A stretch of DNA of 64,000 bases from the NCBI RefSeq assembly GCF_000002875.2, contig NC_009393.2, forward strand, positions 5,001 to 69,000. The letters are read 5' to 3'. This document shows, in pieces, positions 8,666-18,710 of the stretch (its first letter is position 1; every line of letters begins with the position of its first letter). Source of the DNA: Leishmania infantum JPCM5. Its lineage: Eukaryota > Euglenozoa > Kinetoplastea > Trypanosomatida > Trypanosomatidae. The notes under the pieces are model-generated. The model ran no database searches. It saw nothing but the letters and a program-made list of their open reading frames with translations, and had not been told where the DNA came from. The translations under genes were made by a program, and so were the position numbers.

Positions 8666-9415
8666 ATGCACAGTATCACAGTTGTATGCATCAACGTGGT
8701 GCTGGCGCTGCTGCTGCTGCTGTGGATGAAGATAGCAAATCTTGCCGGAACGTCAGTTCGCAGTGACGTTCTGTTCGTGTTTGCGCACCCGGATGACGAG
8801 GCAATGTTTTTCACGCCACTCCTGCATTCGCTGCGGGCGCAGCGGGTCACGGTGCATTTTCTGTGCCTGTCCAACGGCAACTACGCCGGGATGGGAAAGG
8901 AGCGTGAGAAGGAGCTGTACGCCAGTGGCGCTTTCTTTGGTGTGCAGCGGCGTAACATCCGAGTCGTCGACCACGCTGACTTGCAAGACGGCATGTGTAA
9001 TGTCTGGAGCCCTTTGCTTATTCGCAGAGAGATCGAGTCATACATGCAGAAAGCCGGCAGCATCAGCACCATTGTTACATTTGACAAGTACGGTGTCTCT
9101 GGCCATCCTAACCACATTGCCGTACACAATGGCGTGCGGGAGCTCAAGGAGAACATGCCTCCAGGGCTCCTCCACCTGCAGCTCAGAACACGGAGTCTGC
9201 TGTGGAAGTACGTTGGACTGCTGGCGGTTCTCCCTTATGTCCTGTGGTCATCCACATGCGTTAGCCGCACCAGCTTTGTCGCCGTCATTCCACCCGCATC
9301 AGTCTGGGAGAGCATGGCCGCGATGCGCAAGCACGCCGGTCAGCTTGTCTGGTTTCGGTATTTGTTTGTCATTTTCTCTTCGTACACGTACGTGAATGAG
9401 ATCGAAGAGCTCTAG
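8666..9415 (+). CDS. GPI12: N-acetylglucosaminyl-phosphatidylinositol de-N-acetylase
   Basis: A 249-residue enzyme of the PIG-L/LmbE family. It removes the acetyl group from GlcNAc-PI, the second step of GPI-anchor synthesis, on the cytosolic face of the ER. The N terminus is a hydrophobic anchor (residues about 4-22, rich in V/L). The metal-binding motif A-H-P-D-D-E is at residues 40-45 and the second motif G-H-P-N-H is at residues 146-150, so the catalytic Asp and zinc-binding His residues are intact. The spacing and length match GPI12/PIG-L (about 250 residues). A second hydrophobic segment near residues 180-195 may also associate with membrane. GPI anchors carry the major surface molecules in these parasites. 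The call is firm. Confidence 0.95.
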   Translation: MHSITVVCINVVLALLLLLWMKIANLAGTSVRSDVLFVFAHPDDEAMFFTPLLHSLRAQRVTVHFLCLSNGNYAGMGKEREKELYASGAFFGVQRRNIRVVDHADLQDGMCNVWSPLLIRREIESYMQKAGSISTIVTFDKYGVSGHPNHIAVHNGVRELKENMPPGLLHLQLRTRSLLWKYVGLLAVLPYVLWSSTCVSRTSFVAVIPPASVWESMAAMRKHAGQLVWFRYLFVIFSSYTYVNEIEEL

Positions 9416-9943
9416 CTGGAGGGAAGGGGGGCAGAGGAGGCGGAGTGCAAGGCGTGGCAAGACTGCGTAGAGCAGAGGGTAAGATGAATGAGCCACTGTC
9501 GGCTGATGCTCACGTGCACGAGAACTTTATGCTCTTTTCGGTTTGGAGCTTTTGCAATATTGTGAAAAACACCGCTTGTCTTTGTGTTTATCGACAGGTG
9601 AGAAATTTTTCCTTGATGGACTGCCTTGGTGCCTCAGAGAAAAAAATCTTAGCGGCGCCGTGCAGTCCGGCAATGGAAACATGCGCCGGGCAGGCTTCGA
9701 GTGCTCCGATTGCGAGCTCATAGTTGGAAGTTGTGTATCCGTTTTTCTTGTTTTTCCTTCGCCGTACATGGGGGCGCAGGCAGACGTGTGCGGCATCTCG
9801 CTCTCCCCTCCCCTTTTTCCTCTCCCGCTCTCTCGTTCCTTTCCAAGCCGTGCCATCCTGTTTCCCTTTCGGTTGACTGCTCCTTTCTCTCTGCTCGCCC
9901 GCCGCGTAATTTCTCCCGCTTATTTGCTCATGGTGAGGGACAG
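9416..9943. other. Intergenic region with a preserved splice acceptor before the NTH pseudogene
   Basis: UTR-like. A long pyrimidine tract at about 9806-9930 ends near CAG at 9941-9943, immediately before ATG 9944. It looks like an intact trans-splice acceptor that would still produce an mRNA from the decayed endonuclease III copy. A short ORF at 9445-9723 has no protein-like signal. Confidence 0.45.
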
Positions 9944-10690
9944 ATGTCGAAGACAATTTCTGACACGCTCCACGCGGGGCAGATTGCCACGACACTGACT
10001 GGTGCGCATAGCCTCTTGTTCTCGTGCCGGCAGACTGACAGGCTGACGTACAGCAGAAGCGACGCTTATCGGCAACTTCTGCCGGACCGCTTTACCGATC
10101 GTCCGTGTGAGGGGCGGCGGCAGCCTTACCACGAAAATAAGACCAATAGGTTTAACTGGCTTGCTTCTCCGGTACTGAACGCCATGACACAAGGGACCGC
10201 ATGCGCTGCTACTATGACGAAGCTCAATGGCGAAGGGCTCACACCGTGAATTGTCCGACGTATGGGAGAGGAAGAGCTAGTAAAAACAGCACATTTGCAG
10301 CATCAGCTTTGGCATTTGAAAGGCGGAACACATTGCTCAAGTTGCAGGAATTCTTTTTCGAGAGTATGACGGAAAGGAGCTGCGCGGTAACGACCTGGTT
10401 GCTGGACACCTCAGCATGGATGCCAGGACGGGTAATGTGTTCTATGCTGTCGCCGACCACCGGGTCGTTGGGATCAGTGTGAGTATACGTGTGCACAGCG
10501 TTTTGCAGCGCCTGGACTACTGGCCAAATAAAGCCAAGTCGTTGGAGGGCACGCGTAATGCACTCGAGCTCTTCCACGCGAGCACTGGCGGAAGTCAATC
10601 GCAGCCCGTTCCCTCTGTGAAAATAGGTCTACACCTCGAGGAGCTTCATGTGCGGCATGTGCTTGGTCGACGACGTGTGCGTCTTTGCGC
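9944..10690 (+). pseudogene. Decayed tandem copy of endonuclease III (NTH-like pseudogene)
   Basis: Reading frames here align in order with the intact NTH1 at 11181-11957. Frame 2 from ATG 9944 matches without gaps through a YRQLL/YRKHL region and an R-F-x-x-L...L-x-A-x-T region, to G-E-G-L-T-P against K-H-G-L-T-A. An in-frame TGA at 10247-10249 follows. The frame stays homologous (MGEEELVK against MTETELDK) to about 10318, then shifts to frame 3, where K-A-E-H-I-A-Q-V-A-G-I-L-F-R-E-Y-D-G matches K-A-K-N-I-K-E-V-A-A-I-L-M-K-N-Y-D-G. It continues through A-D-H-R-V-V-G-I and T-R-N-A-L-E. A further shift near 10575 restores E-H-W and the Cys cluster (S...C-x2-C-x5-C, first Cys changed to Ser). 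The catalytic Lys is Arg, the catalytic Asp is Ser and the helix-hairpin-helix glycines are lost. It is an old duplication, clearly non-functional as a glycosylase. Confidence 0.8.
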
Positions 10691-11180
10691 TACCTGTCCG
10701 CAAAAGGTGATATGGAAGCACAGCTGTGTACAAGGCTGGCCACAGTCTCTTTTCTCTCTCTGGCTGCTACACGAATCTGCTGAGGTCGATGCCCGGTCTT
10801 TCAGAGTGCAGCCGTTTGCTCTCACTCAGTCCCATGTGTTCCTCGTCGATAAAACTACCTTTTTTTTGTCACGCCCTTTGTTTTTCTCGTACTGATGTTG
10901 TACTACTTTGCATATTCATCCGCTGGAAAGGGAATACGCTAGCCTATAGAAGACGTGGCGAATCTAGCCGCTAAGAATTAAGGGCTTGCCGTGTGTCGCG
11001 TCGTGCCTGTGGCCTCGCCGGGAATCGCTTGACAGCGGCACAGCACTGCATACATCACGACAAGTGAGATTTGGATGACGCTTAACTGTCTACATGTGCC
11101 TGACTGTCGACTCCATGACCTCTTCTTCTGTGTACGTACCCGCACTCTGAAGGAAAGACGGACGGGCGGGACTGTGGGCC
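10691..11180. other. Intergenic/UTR region upstream of NTH1
   Basis: No gene seen beyond the end of the pseudogene. The tract around 10858-10890 is T-rich. Candidate acceptors for NTH1 lie after the CTCTTCTTCTG stretch at about 11120-11155 (AG near 11151-11156). Confidence 0.4.
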
Positions 11181-11957
11181 ATGAATAAATGTTCCTTTAC
11201 CCCACCATCGAATTGGGCGCAGCTTTTCGCGCGCCTGGAGGATTATCGAAAACACTTAAAGGCCCCGGTGGACACGATGGGGTGCCACCGCCTCCGCGAC
11301 GAGTATGCGCCAAAGGAGGTTCAGCGTTTCCACACGTTAGTGGCGCTCATGCTCAGTGCACAGACAAAGGACGTCGTGACCGCGGCTGCGATGGATACGC
11401 TGATCAAGCACGGACTGACTGCGCAGTCGGTTCATGCAATGACGGAGACAGAACTGGATAAGCATATCTGCAAAGTTGGGTTTCACAACAAGAAGGCGAA
11501 GAACATCAAGGAAGTCGCCGCGATTCTCATGAAAAACTACGATGGAGAGGTACCGCGAGAGTACGCAGAGTTGATTGCACTGCCTGGCGTCGGCCCGAAA
11601 ATGGCGAACCTGTTTTTCCAAGACGCCGATCACCGCGTTATCGGCATTGGCGTCGATACACATGTTCACCGCATCTCGCAGCGTTATCGGTGGGTACCAA
11701 GCACCGTGAAGACGCCGGAGGACACGCGCAAGGCGCTGGAGTCGTGGTTGCCTCGGGAACACTGGGGAACCATTAATTCTCTCATGGTGGGTCTCGGCCA
11801 AACAGTATGCACCCCACTCCGCCCGAAGTGTGGCATCTGTGAACTTAGCGACATTTGCCCGAACGCGTTCAAGGAGACACAGCAGAAGCGCCTCCGTGCA
11901 AAAGCGCCCCTCGTGGAGAAAGAGGAGCCTGTGTCAAACAAGAAGCGGAGAAAATGA
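11181..11957 (+). CDS. NTH1: Endonuclease III (bifunctional DNA glycosylase/AP lyase)
   Basis: A 258-residue base-excision repair enzyme that removes oxidised pyrimidines and cleaves the abasic site by beta-elimination. The helix-hairpin-helix L-P-G-V-G-P-K-M-A is at residues 134-142 with catalytic Lys140, and the G-V-D-T-H motif at 157-161 supplies catalytic Asp159. The 4Fe-4S cluster Cys residues are C210, C217, C220 and C226, in the standard C-x6-C-x2-C-x5-C spacing. The C-terminal tail is Lys/Arg-rich (KKRRK), a likely nuclear signal. The length is typical for the family. All catalytic residues are intact, in contrast to the decayed copy directly upstream. Confidence 0.95.
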   Translation: MNKCSFTPPSNWAQLFARLEDYRKHLKAPVDTMGCHRLRDEYAPKEVQRFHTLVALMLSAQTKDVVTAAAMDTLIKHGLTAQSVHAMTETELDKHICKVGFHNKKAKNIKEVAAILMKNYDGEVPREYAELIALPGVGPKMANLFFQDADHRVIGIGVDTHVHRISQRYRWVPSTVKTPEDTRKALESWLPREHWGTINSLMVGLGQTVCTPLRPKCGICELSDICPNAFKETQQKRLRAKAPLVEKEEPVSNKKRRK

Positions 11958-12614
11958 ACGTAGTGTACTGCTCTCCACTGTCACCAGTGAGCGTGCCACT
12001 CGAACTTGCCTCCACCTTGTCGCCACCGAAGGTGTGCTCGCTCGCACAATGCTTCTTTGTTGTTGTTTGCATGCGCTTGTTGTCGTCGTAGTACGTGTTG
12101 GACGGCACCATTCCGTTGAGGAAGTAAGAGTTTTTCTGTTTCCCCCTCCCCCCTCCCAGTGGAGAACAGGGGTGAAGAGGATCCCTGCGCGGGTGTAGAT
12201 GTGTCTTTGTGTGTGCGGCGCGATGAGGCAGTGACTGTCTCACGCCCTCATGTGCTTTTCGACAGGATCGCGCCTATGCTCTATTTTCGGCAGCTCGCGT
12301 GAGTGCGCTCGCCGCGCGCCAGGGAAGCGATGCCGCTCATGACAGCTCTCGTATAGGACTCTCATCGCTGCTTGCACTTCGCATACTTTCCTCTCTGGCC
12401 CCTGTATCGCTCTCTGCTCTTTGGAAACTCTGACCCGCATTCCTCATCTGCACTTTGGATGAGCAATGCCAGATTACTTGAAGCTTCAAGCGTCCAAACC
12501 CATCAGCAGCTTTCTTCCTCGTTCACTTCCTTTTTTTCTGCTTTCTCAACGCTCTGCCGTTTTCTCACCAGAAAATCGAATCGGAGCAAAAAGAAACCAC
12601 TCAGATCTCCAATC
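11958..12614. other. Intergenic region with acceptor for the first RRM gene
   Basis: UTR-like DNA. The tract 12513-12566 (CTTTCTTCC, T7, CTGCTTTCTC, TTTTCTCACC) ends in CAG with AG at 12570-12571. This gives a 43-base leader before ATG 12615. The ATG at 12465 in another frame is upstream of this acceptor and is not expected in the mRNA. Confidence 0.6.
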
Positions 12615-13010
12615 ATGTCTTACCCGTCTCCGTTCACTCGGAATGTGTACATTGCCAGCCTGCCAGAGGACTACTCCGAGAAGGATCTACTGGATCTATT
12701 CTCTGCCTTTGGCCGCGTCATCTCCTGTACAGTGAAGTACGACAAGGAAACCGGGATGTGCAAGGGGTACGGCTTCGTCTTATTTGAAAGTGAGCAGGAT
12801 GCGTTGAACGCTGTGATTGCGCTCCAGGGTCACTCCATCCGGAACACACGCGTCCAGGTGCGCTTGGCTCGTCCGGAGGCTTCGGCGAAGAAGATGTATC
12901 CGGTGATGATGCAGCAGCAGCTGATGAGTGCGTGCATGCCGTACCAGCCGGTGTACGTCATGTACGTGCCGTCGCCCGTGTACAGTCCGATGCCGTTGGT
13001 GCAGGGCTGA
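12615..13010 (+). CDS. Single-RRM RNA-binding protein (first of three)
   Basis: A 131-residue protein that is almost entirely one RNA recognition motif. RNP2 is V-Y-I-A-S-L (residues 11-16) and RNP1 is K-G-Y-G-F-V-L-F (50-57); the domain ends near residue 88. The short tail is Met/Gln/Tyr/Pro-rich (MMQQQ, YQPVYVMYVPSPVY), a low-complexity segment typical of trypanosomatid RBPs. Such proteins bind mRNA 3' UTRs and set stability or translation. The same N-V-Y-x-A-S-L-P and K-G-Y-G-F-V signatures occur in the genes at 20106 and 31868, so the three are paralogues. By remembered synteny with BILBO1 in T. brucei they would be the RBP5/RBP9 group; this is unverified. The upstream frame to 12372 precedes the acceptor and is not coding. 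Confidence 0.9.
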   Translation: MSYPSPFTRNVYIASLPEDYSEKDLLDLFSAFGRVISCTVKYDKETGMCKGYGFVLFESEQDALNAVIALQGHSIRNTRVQVRLARPEASAKKMYPVMMQQQLMSACMPYQPVYVMYVPSPVYSPMPLVQG

Positions 13011-14768
13011 GGAGTGCACGGGAGAACGTCGACGCGTCTTCCGAGGCGTATCCTGCCTTCTGTGAACAATGTCACAAAATGACAGTTCCACGCAGCGGGA
13101 AAACAGCCTTTGCGTTTCTGAAAAGCGGCACAGCGCACTCTTTCGTTTTTTTTTTGATATTGCTGTTCCAAGTATGCATCCACTACATCCCCGCGTGCTC
13201 CATTCAACTGAACTTATTGACGTTAGTGTTTACTCTCCAACTCCCACCAACTACTTCCTCGTATTTTTCTTTGCCCTTTGTCTCTATTTTGTATCATGCT
13301 CCCATTTCTTTCCCCTCTCATTTTTTTTCCTGTCAGTTTTTTTTTTTTGATGTGGATTTCTAAACTCTATCGAGTTCCACCTCTCACTTGTTTACGGTTC
13401 TTCTTTTCAGTTGATTGTCTTCCACATGAGCTCGGAAAGTCGAAAAAAGAAGTTTTCTTTTTCAAAGAAAAAAAAGAACGTTGCACATATCGCCCCCCCC
13501 CCCCGCGTGCGTCACGTCAAAAACGTGACGAAAAACCACCGGAGGGCCCTTGCTGTGAGCAAAAATAAAGATGTATATTTGCAGACAAAAGGCAGCGGCG
13601 GAAAGTTCTGAAAGATGCGGTCCCAATAAGGTAAAAAGCGAGAGGACCGAACAGAGAAAGGGAGTACTCAAAAACAAAAGCGATCAAGTCCCAAGGCAGA
13701 GAAAGAGAGAGATAGCGACCTTAGTTGAGAGGCTGTCTCGGCCGCTTTCCGGGTGTTTCTCTTCTCGTGTGCACTTTTTCTTGTTTTCTCTCTTTCTCTT
13801 CCTCCTCATGCTTTGCAACCCTTTTTTGTTGTTGTTCGTGCTAACGCACAGTGATATATGTGCCGCGTGCACTCCAACTGAAACGAAGAAGATCAACAGA
13901 GAGGGAAAAGAGAGAGGAGCAGAAAGTGATACACTTTTATTCAACACGGATTTTATTTGGAAGGAAGAGGGCTTTGCTCCGCATCTGAAGCCATCTGTTG
14001 CTGACTTCCTTGTTCCCGGTCTCCTTCAAACAACGTTGGCACACTGAAGACAGGAGAAAAAAGCGGTGGGGCAAGTGCAGCCGTGACAGAGTGTGCGCAT
14101 GCGTTTGTTTGCAGATACAACAATAACAAAAGTAGACGAGCAAAGCAATGTGCCAAGCTCGCAACAGAGCTTCTGTGAGCGTTTTTAGCCTCTCAACGAC
14201 CAATGAAACAATAAAATAGCCGCATCACGAATTACGACACCGCGACATGCGACACAGGCAGCATAGCGACAGTAGGTGAAAAAGCAAGTGTGCTGCGCTG
14301 GAAGGATACTGCGTGGAGCCACACGCGAGCACGTGCCGTCGGCTGCTTATTAGTCTGCCACTCAGCCGTTGTGGTACACCTCCTTTTCTTCGCGAACGCC
14401 TGTAGATGCTCTCTGTTCTCCTCCCCCGTTTGGCTGAGGCACGCTTTGTGTCCCTCCGCCCTTGCCATGCTACTCGACCGCCACCTTCTTCTGCAGCCTT
14501 ATTCGGCAACCCCTTTCCCACTGATTTGCATCTCGTGTTTTCCTCCTCTGATTATCTTTGTTTAGAACACTATTCGCTGCGTCATTGTGCTCCGTTTTTA
14601 CCGAGCACCGAAAGTCTCGCCAGCTTTCACTCGCACGCAGCAACCGTGGCCTTGCCGTGCTGCAACTGTATCCACACGCGCGCGCACACGCACACCTCCA
14701 CCCGCACATAGGCCAGCAGAAAAGCATCGGCAAACCTCTCACGGCGTCAGGAAGAAGCCTGTGACGCA
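13011..14768. other. 1.8-kb intergenic/UTR region
   Basis: No gene recognised. It contains many T-runs (13147-13156, 13321-13330, 13339-13349), an A-rich purine block at 13440-13480, a C-run at 13493-13504 with an adjacent inverted repeat (TCACGT/ACGTGA at about 13511-13528), and a purine-rich block at 13600-13720. A pyrimidine tract at 14535-14563 ends in AG at 14564-14565, the likely acceptor for the helicase, giving a leader of about 200 bases. The 158-residue ORF at 13571-14047 is chance reading through UTR. Confidence 0.45.
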
Positions 14769-17700
14769 ATGGGACCCAACCGACAGCGGAAACCACCAAA
14801 TCCAGGCCGCGGCGGCCGAGGGCGAGCGGCCGCACCTGCCGGCGCATCCGCGAAGGCAACCCCGTCGATGATTACCAACGCCGGCAGAGACCTCATCATC
14901 GATGTACTTCATCACGCTGCCACGGGAGGCAGCGTGCCAGTATCTGAGAAGCACTTTGATGCCAAAATCTCCTCTCGCGTCACGTTTCAGCGCAATGCAC
15001 CCCTTATGCCTTCTGAAATCCTGCAGCGGCTTTATGAGGGCTTGGGTTTTCCGCGAGACCTTGTCACGCAGTACCTGACGGACCTCGCTCAGGCGGCTGA
15101 GGTGCCTACCTTTAGCGATGTAACGGAGCTTCTGGATGAGGCCGGACCTTTTCAGTCGTTTCTGGTCTGCAGCTGTTTCGAACTTTTCAACTGCATGACC
15201 TGGTTCTCGCGGGAGAAGAGCGACGACAAGGTGAGTCCCGAAGAGGGCGATGCAATTCTAGAGAACGAGATTGCAACGATTGAGAGTCTCTTCAGCGACA
15301 GTTTTCTTGGTCGCAAGCACTTTGACGACGAGGACACAAACGAACGCGAACTGTACTTCGGCTTTTGCACCTCTTATGAAAAGCAGCTGCTCGTAGTCGT
15401 ACGCTTCCCGGACTATTATCCGACAGAGCCGCCGGCGATTTACGTGCAGCCGCTCCGCAGAAGCTCACCCGAGTCGCTGCCAAGTCTTGTCGTGGCGCCG
15501 TCGTGCACGAAAGACATTTCGGCCGTCGACAGACGCGCCATAATGGATGCAGCCGTGCAGGCAATAAATGGGTTCGTGGGTGGTGGGTGTCTGATGGTAC
15601 TTATCTCCGCCATTCACGGCGCGGTGTCATCAATGAAGGAAGTGCGGCCGGCCTCGTCGACGCCGCCGCTGGATAGGGACGCGGCCGCAAAGGAAAGGTC
15701 TGCGGTGCAGCAGCAGCGCAAAGCGTTCCTTGGTGCTCTCACCGGCAACCGTGTGGCCAACAGGGAAGACATTGAGGAGGCCGCAGAGGACGAAGAGGAT
15801 CGCTTCATTCAGGTCTCGATGCCGGAGAAGGTCGAGTTGGCGACCGTCGACGCCGCCAGCGCCAGTCGGGAGACGCAGCGCCGCGACTTCTTAGTGTCCG
15901 ATGCCGCCCTCGACGTGACTCTCAAGTCCTCGTGGGAAAAACTGAAGACAGAGGGTTCTCTTCGCAAGGCGCGCGACTCGCTCCCGGCGCACAGCGTCCG
16001 TGAAACGCTGCGGGCGGCCTTACAGAAGCACAACGCCGTCGTTATTGGCGGTGAGACCGGTAGCGGTAAAACAACTCAAATTCCGCAATTCCTGTACGAG
16101 TTCATGTGCGAGGAAGGACATGGCAGCTCAGCTAATATTGTGTGTACTCAGCCTCGTCGTCTTGCCGCCACCTCCGTGGCTCTGCGCGTCGCCGAAGAGC
16201 GCGACGAGGCGGTCGGTGGCACGGTCGGCTACTCGATTCGCCTAGAGAACTGTGTATCCAAGAAGACACAAATCACCTACTGCACTACCGGTATTGTGCT
16301 GCGACGGCTGCAAACAGACAAGTACCTTGGTCGTGTCAGCCATGTGGTCGTGGATGAAATTCACGAGCGGGGCGCGGATACGGACTTCCTGCTTATTCTG
16401 CTACGCGATCTGGTGCGGCGACGACAGGATCTGAAGGTGGTGCTAATGAGTGCCACGATGGACTCGGAGCTGTTTGCACGGTACTTCGATGGTGCCCCGG
16501 TCATCTCCATCGCAGGACGCACGTTTCCAGTAAAGGTGATGCACTTGGAGCAAATTATCCCCGAGGTCAACTACACCCTTGAGGAGGGCTCGCCGTTTGA
16601 GAAGATTAGCGGGGACAAAGAGACGCGACGGCGCAACACGCGCAAGAATGTTCTGAACCTCGACTTGGAGGACGTGGAGGAGGACGTGGAGCGGGAGAAG
16701 GCGCAGCACAGGCTCGCACAGGTGGTGAGGGCGTCGCCCAAGACACTCGACACACTTGCGCGCATGAACTATGACGTGGTCAACTATGAGCTGATCGAGT
16801 ACATTGTGGAATACATCGACACTACGCTGCGTGCGCCAGGCGCAGTGCTGGTGTTTCTCCCTGGCATGGCTGAAATTCAGCGATGCCTAGAGCAGCTGAA
16901 GCTCAACCCCCGCCTCGCCAAGTCGTGCCTCTTCTATAACCTGCACAGCTCGCTTGGGTCGTCGGAGCAGCAAGGAGTTTTTCGGCGGCCACCAGCCGGC
17001 AAGCGAAAGGTGATACTGGGCACCAACATAATGGAAACCTCAATCACCATCGACGACGCTGTCTACGTCATCGACACCGGCAAGGCAAAGGAGAACCGCT
17101 ACAATGCCCGCAAAAGCTTGTCCGAGCTTGTCACGGTGAACATCTCCAAGGCAAACTGCCGCCAACGACAAGGCCGAGCGGGCCGTGTGCAGGAGGGCTT
17201 CTGCTTTCGCCTTTTCACCGAGGCGCAGTTCGAAGCCTTTGATGATCACCAGCTCTGCGAGATGCACCGCGTGCCGCTGGAGAGCCTCATTTTGCAGATT
17301 TACGCCCTGCACCTGGGCGACGAGGTCGAGTACTTGCAGAAGGCGCTGACACCTCCCGAGGAACGCGCGATTCACAGCAGCGTCAAAGTACTGACGACGC
17401 TTGGCGCGCTGACCGTGGAAAAGCGACTCACCTCTCTCGGACAGCACCTCGCCAACCTACCTCTTGACGTGCGTGTGGGCAAAATGATCATCCATGGTGC
17501 GCTGCTTCAGTGCATCGATCCTGTGCTCACCATGGCCGCCTGCCTCGCGACGAGGTCGCCCTTCATTGCATCGGTGGATTTTCGCACCGAGGTGGAGAAT
17601 ATGCGGCGCGCGTTCGCTGGAGAGACGCTCTCGGATCAGCTCTCCTCGTGGTTTGCCTACAACAAATGGGTTTCGGTCCTGCAACAGAAGGGTACCGCCG

Positions 17701-18710
17701 CCGCACGCAAGGTATGCGAGGACTACTTCTTGTCACCTGCCACACTGAAGCAGATTCAGTCCACAAAGCGCCAGTATGAGCGCTATCTGTACGAGGCTGG
17801 CTTCCTAGACAGCGCACCGAGCTCGCATATGTCACCGAGCAAGTTCATCTTCCCACCCTTCACAACGCTAGACGATCGCATATTTGAGGCGGGAGGACAG
17901 CACTTCAACGAGAACTCCACGAGTACGCGGTGCATCTTGGCGTGCCTGGTCGCTGGACTGTACCCCAATGTCGCACAGATGCGGATGTCGCGCGGGTCTC
18001 GCAGCGTCGGCGGTGGCAATTGCAGTAGACGACACACTGTGAAGTTTACCACCTTCGACGGGTCGGAGTGTCTGGTGCACCCCTCTAGTGTGGCGAGCAA
18101 AGAAACGTCGTTTGCGTCGCCGCTGCTCGTGTACGTGGACAAGGTCAAGACGTCGGCAACGTTCCTGCGCGAGGTGTCGGTGGTGGCGCCGCTACACGTA
18201 ATACTGTTCGGCAGCGGCAATCTGGAGTACCTTGCAAAGTACGAGGAGCTGTGCGTGGACGAGATGACGGCATTTAAGTGCCGCCAGGAAGATGCAACGT
18301 TGCTGACGCACCTCAAGACACAGCTGGACTCTGCTCTGACGCAGAAGATTAACGACCCGTCGAAAACATGGGAGTCGATTAGCAGTGTGGTGGTCCGCGC
18401 CATCGTGAAGCTCCTCAAAGAGGACGGTGGGCGCGCTGGCGGGCTCACGATTATCGATCGCCGTCAGCCCCGGGAGCCGTTGACCGAGCCGCTGGTGCCG
18501 GAGGCGGCTGCGGTCCAGCCCGTCGTTCCCGAGAACCAGCCATTCAAGACGAGCAAGTCTTGCTTTCTGTGTGGTGAAACCGGGCACGTGTCGCGGTACT
18601 GTCCGCACAACAGCACGCATCACAAGGGCGGCCCCCCGGCTCGCTGCTTCATTTGCGGCCAGTGGCACTTTCCCCAGGATTGCACACTGGTGAAGGCACT
18701 GAAGCGGTAG
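14769..18710 (+). CDS. DEAH-box RNA helicase with RWD domain and two zinc knuckles (DHX57/DHX29-like)
   Basis: A 1313-residue helicase. The N terminus is Arg/Gly/Pro-rich. A UBA-like helical segment (about 85-125) and an RWD-type region (about 165-290, with V-V-V-R-F-P-D-Y-Y-P-T-E-P-P) precede the core. Walker A is G-E-T-G-S-G-K-T-T near residue 428, motif II is D-E-I-H near 529, motif III is S-A-T near 560, and motif VI is Q-R-Q-G-R-A-G-R near 799. HA2 and OB-fold regions follow (about 850-1160). The end carries two CCHC-like knuckles: C-F-L-C-G-E-T-G-H-V-S-R-Y-C (about 1265-1278) and C-F-I-C-G-Q-W-H-F-P-Q-D-C (about 1293-1305). RWD plus DEAH resembles DHX57/DHX29; DHX29 acts in translation initiation on structured leaders. 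The terminal zinc knuckles suggest extra RNA contact. The exact substrate is unknown. Confidence 0.9.
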   Translation: MGPNRQRKPPNPGRGGRGRAAAPAGASAKATPSMITNAGRDLIIDVLHHAATGGSVPVSEKHFDAKISSRVTFQRNAPLMPSEILQRLYEGLGFPRDLVTQYLTDLAQAAEVPTFSDVTELLDEAGPFQSFLVCSCFELFNCMTWFSREKSDDKVSPEEGDAILENEIATIESLFSDSFLGRKHFDDEDTNERELYFGFCTSYEKQLLVVVRFPDYYPTEPPAIYVQPLRRSSPESLPSLVVAPSCTKDISAVDRRAIMDAAVQAINGFVGGGCLMVLISAIHGAVSSMKEVRPASSTPPLDRDAAAKERSAVQQQRKAFLGALTGNRVANREDIEEAAEDEEDRFIQVSMPEKVELATVDAASASRETQRRDFLVSDAALDVTLKSSWEKLKTEGSLRKARDSLPAHSVRETLRAALQKHNAVVIGGETGSGKTTQIPQFLYEFMCEEGHGSSANIVCTQPRRLAATSVALRVAEERDEAVGGTVGYSIRLENCVSKKTQITYCTTGIVLRRLQTDKYLGRVSHVVVDEIHERGADTDFLLILLRDLVRRRQDLKVVLMSATMDSELFARYFDGAPVISIAGRTFPVKVMHLEQIIPEVNYTLEEGSPFEKISGDKETRRRNTRKNVLNLDLEDVEEDVEREKAQHRLAQVVRASPKTLDTLARMNYDVVNYELIEYIVEYIDTTLRAPGAVLVFLPGMAEIQRCLEQLKLNPRLAKSCLFYNLHSSLGSSEQQGVFRRPPAGKRKVILGTNIMETSITIDDAVYVIDTGKAKENRYNARKSLSELVTVNISKANCRQRQGRAGRVQEGFCFRLFTEAQFEAFDDHQLCEMHRVPLESLILQIYALHLGDEVEYLQKALTPPEERAIHSSVKVLTTLGALTVEKRLTSLGQHLANLPLDVRVGKMIIHGALLQCIDPVLTMAACLATRSPFIASVDFRTEVENMRRAFAGETLSDQLSSWFAYNKWVSVLQQKGTAAARKVCEDYFLSPATLKQIQSTKRQYERYLYEAGFLDSAPSSHMSPSKFIFPPFTTLDDRIFEAGGQHFNENSTSTRCILACLVAGLYPNVAQMRMSRGSRSVGGGNCSRRHTVKFTTFDGSECLVHPSSVASKETSFASPLLVYVDKVKTSATFLREVSVVAPLHVILFGSGNLEYLAKYEELCVDEMTAFKCRQEDATLLTHLKTQLDSALTQKINDPSKTWESISSVVVRAIVKLLKEDGGRAGGLTIIDRRQPREPLTEPLVPEAAAVQPVVPENQPFKTSKSCFLCGETGHVSRYCPHNSTHHKGGPPARCFICGQWHFPQDCTLVKALKR

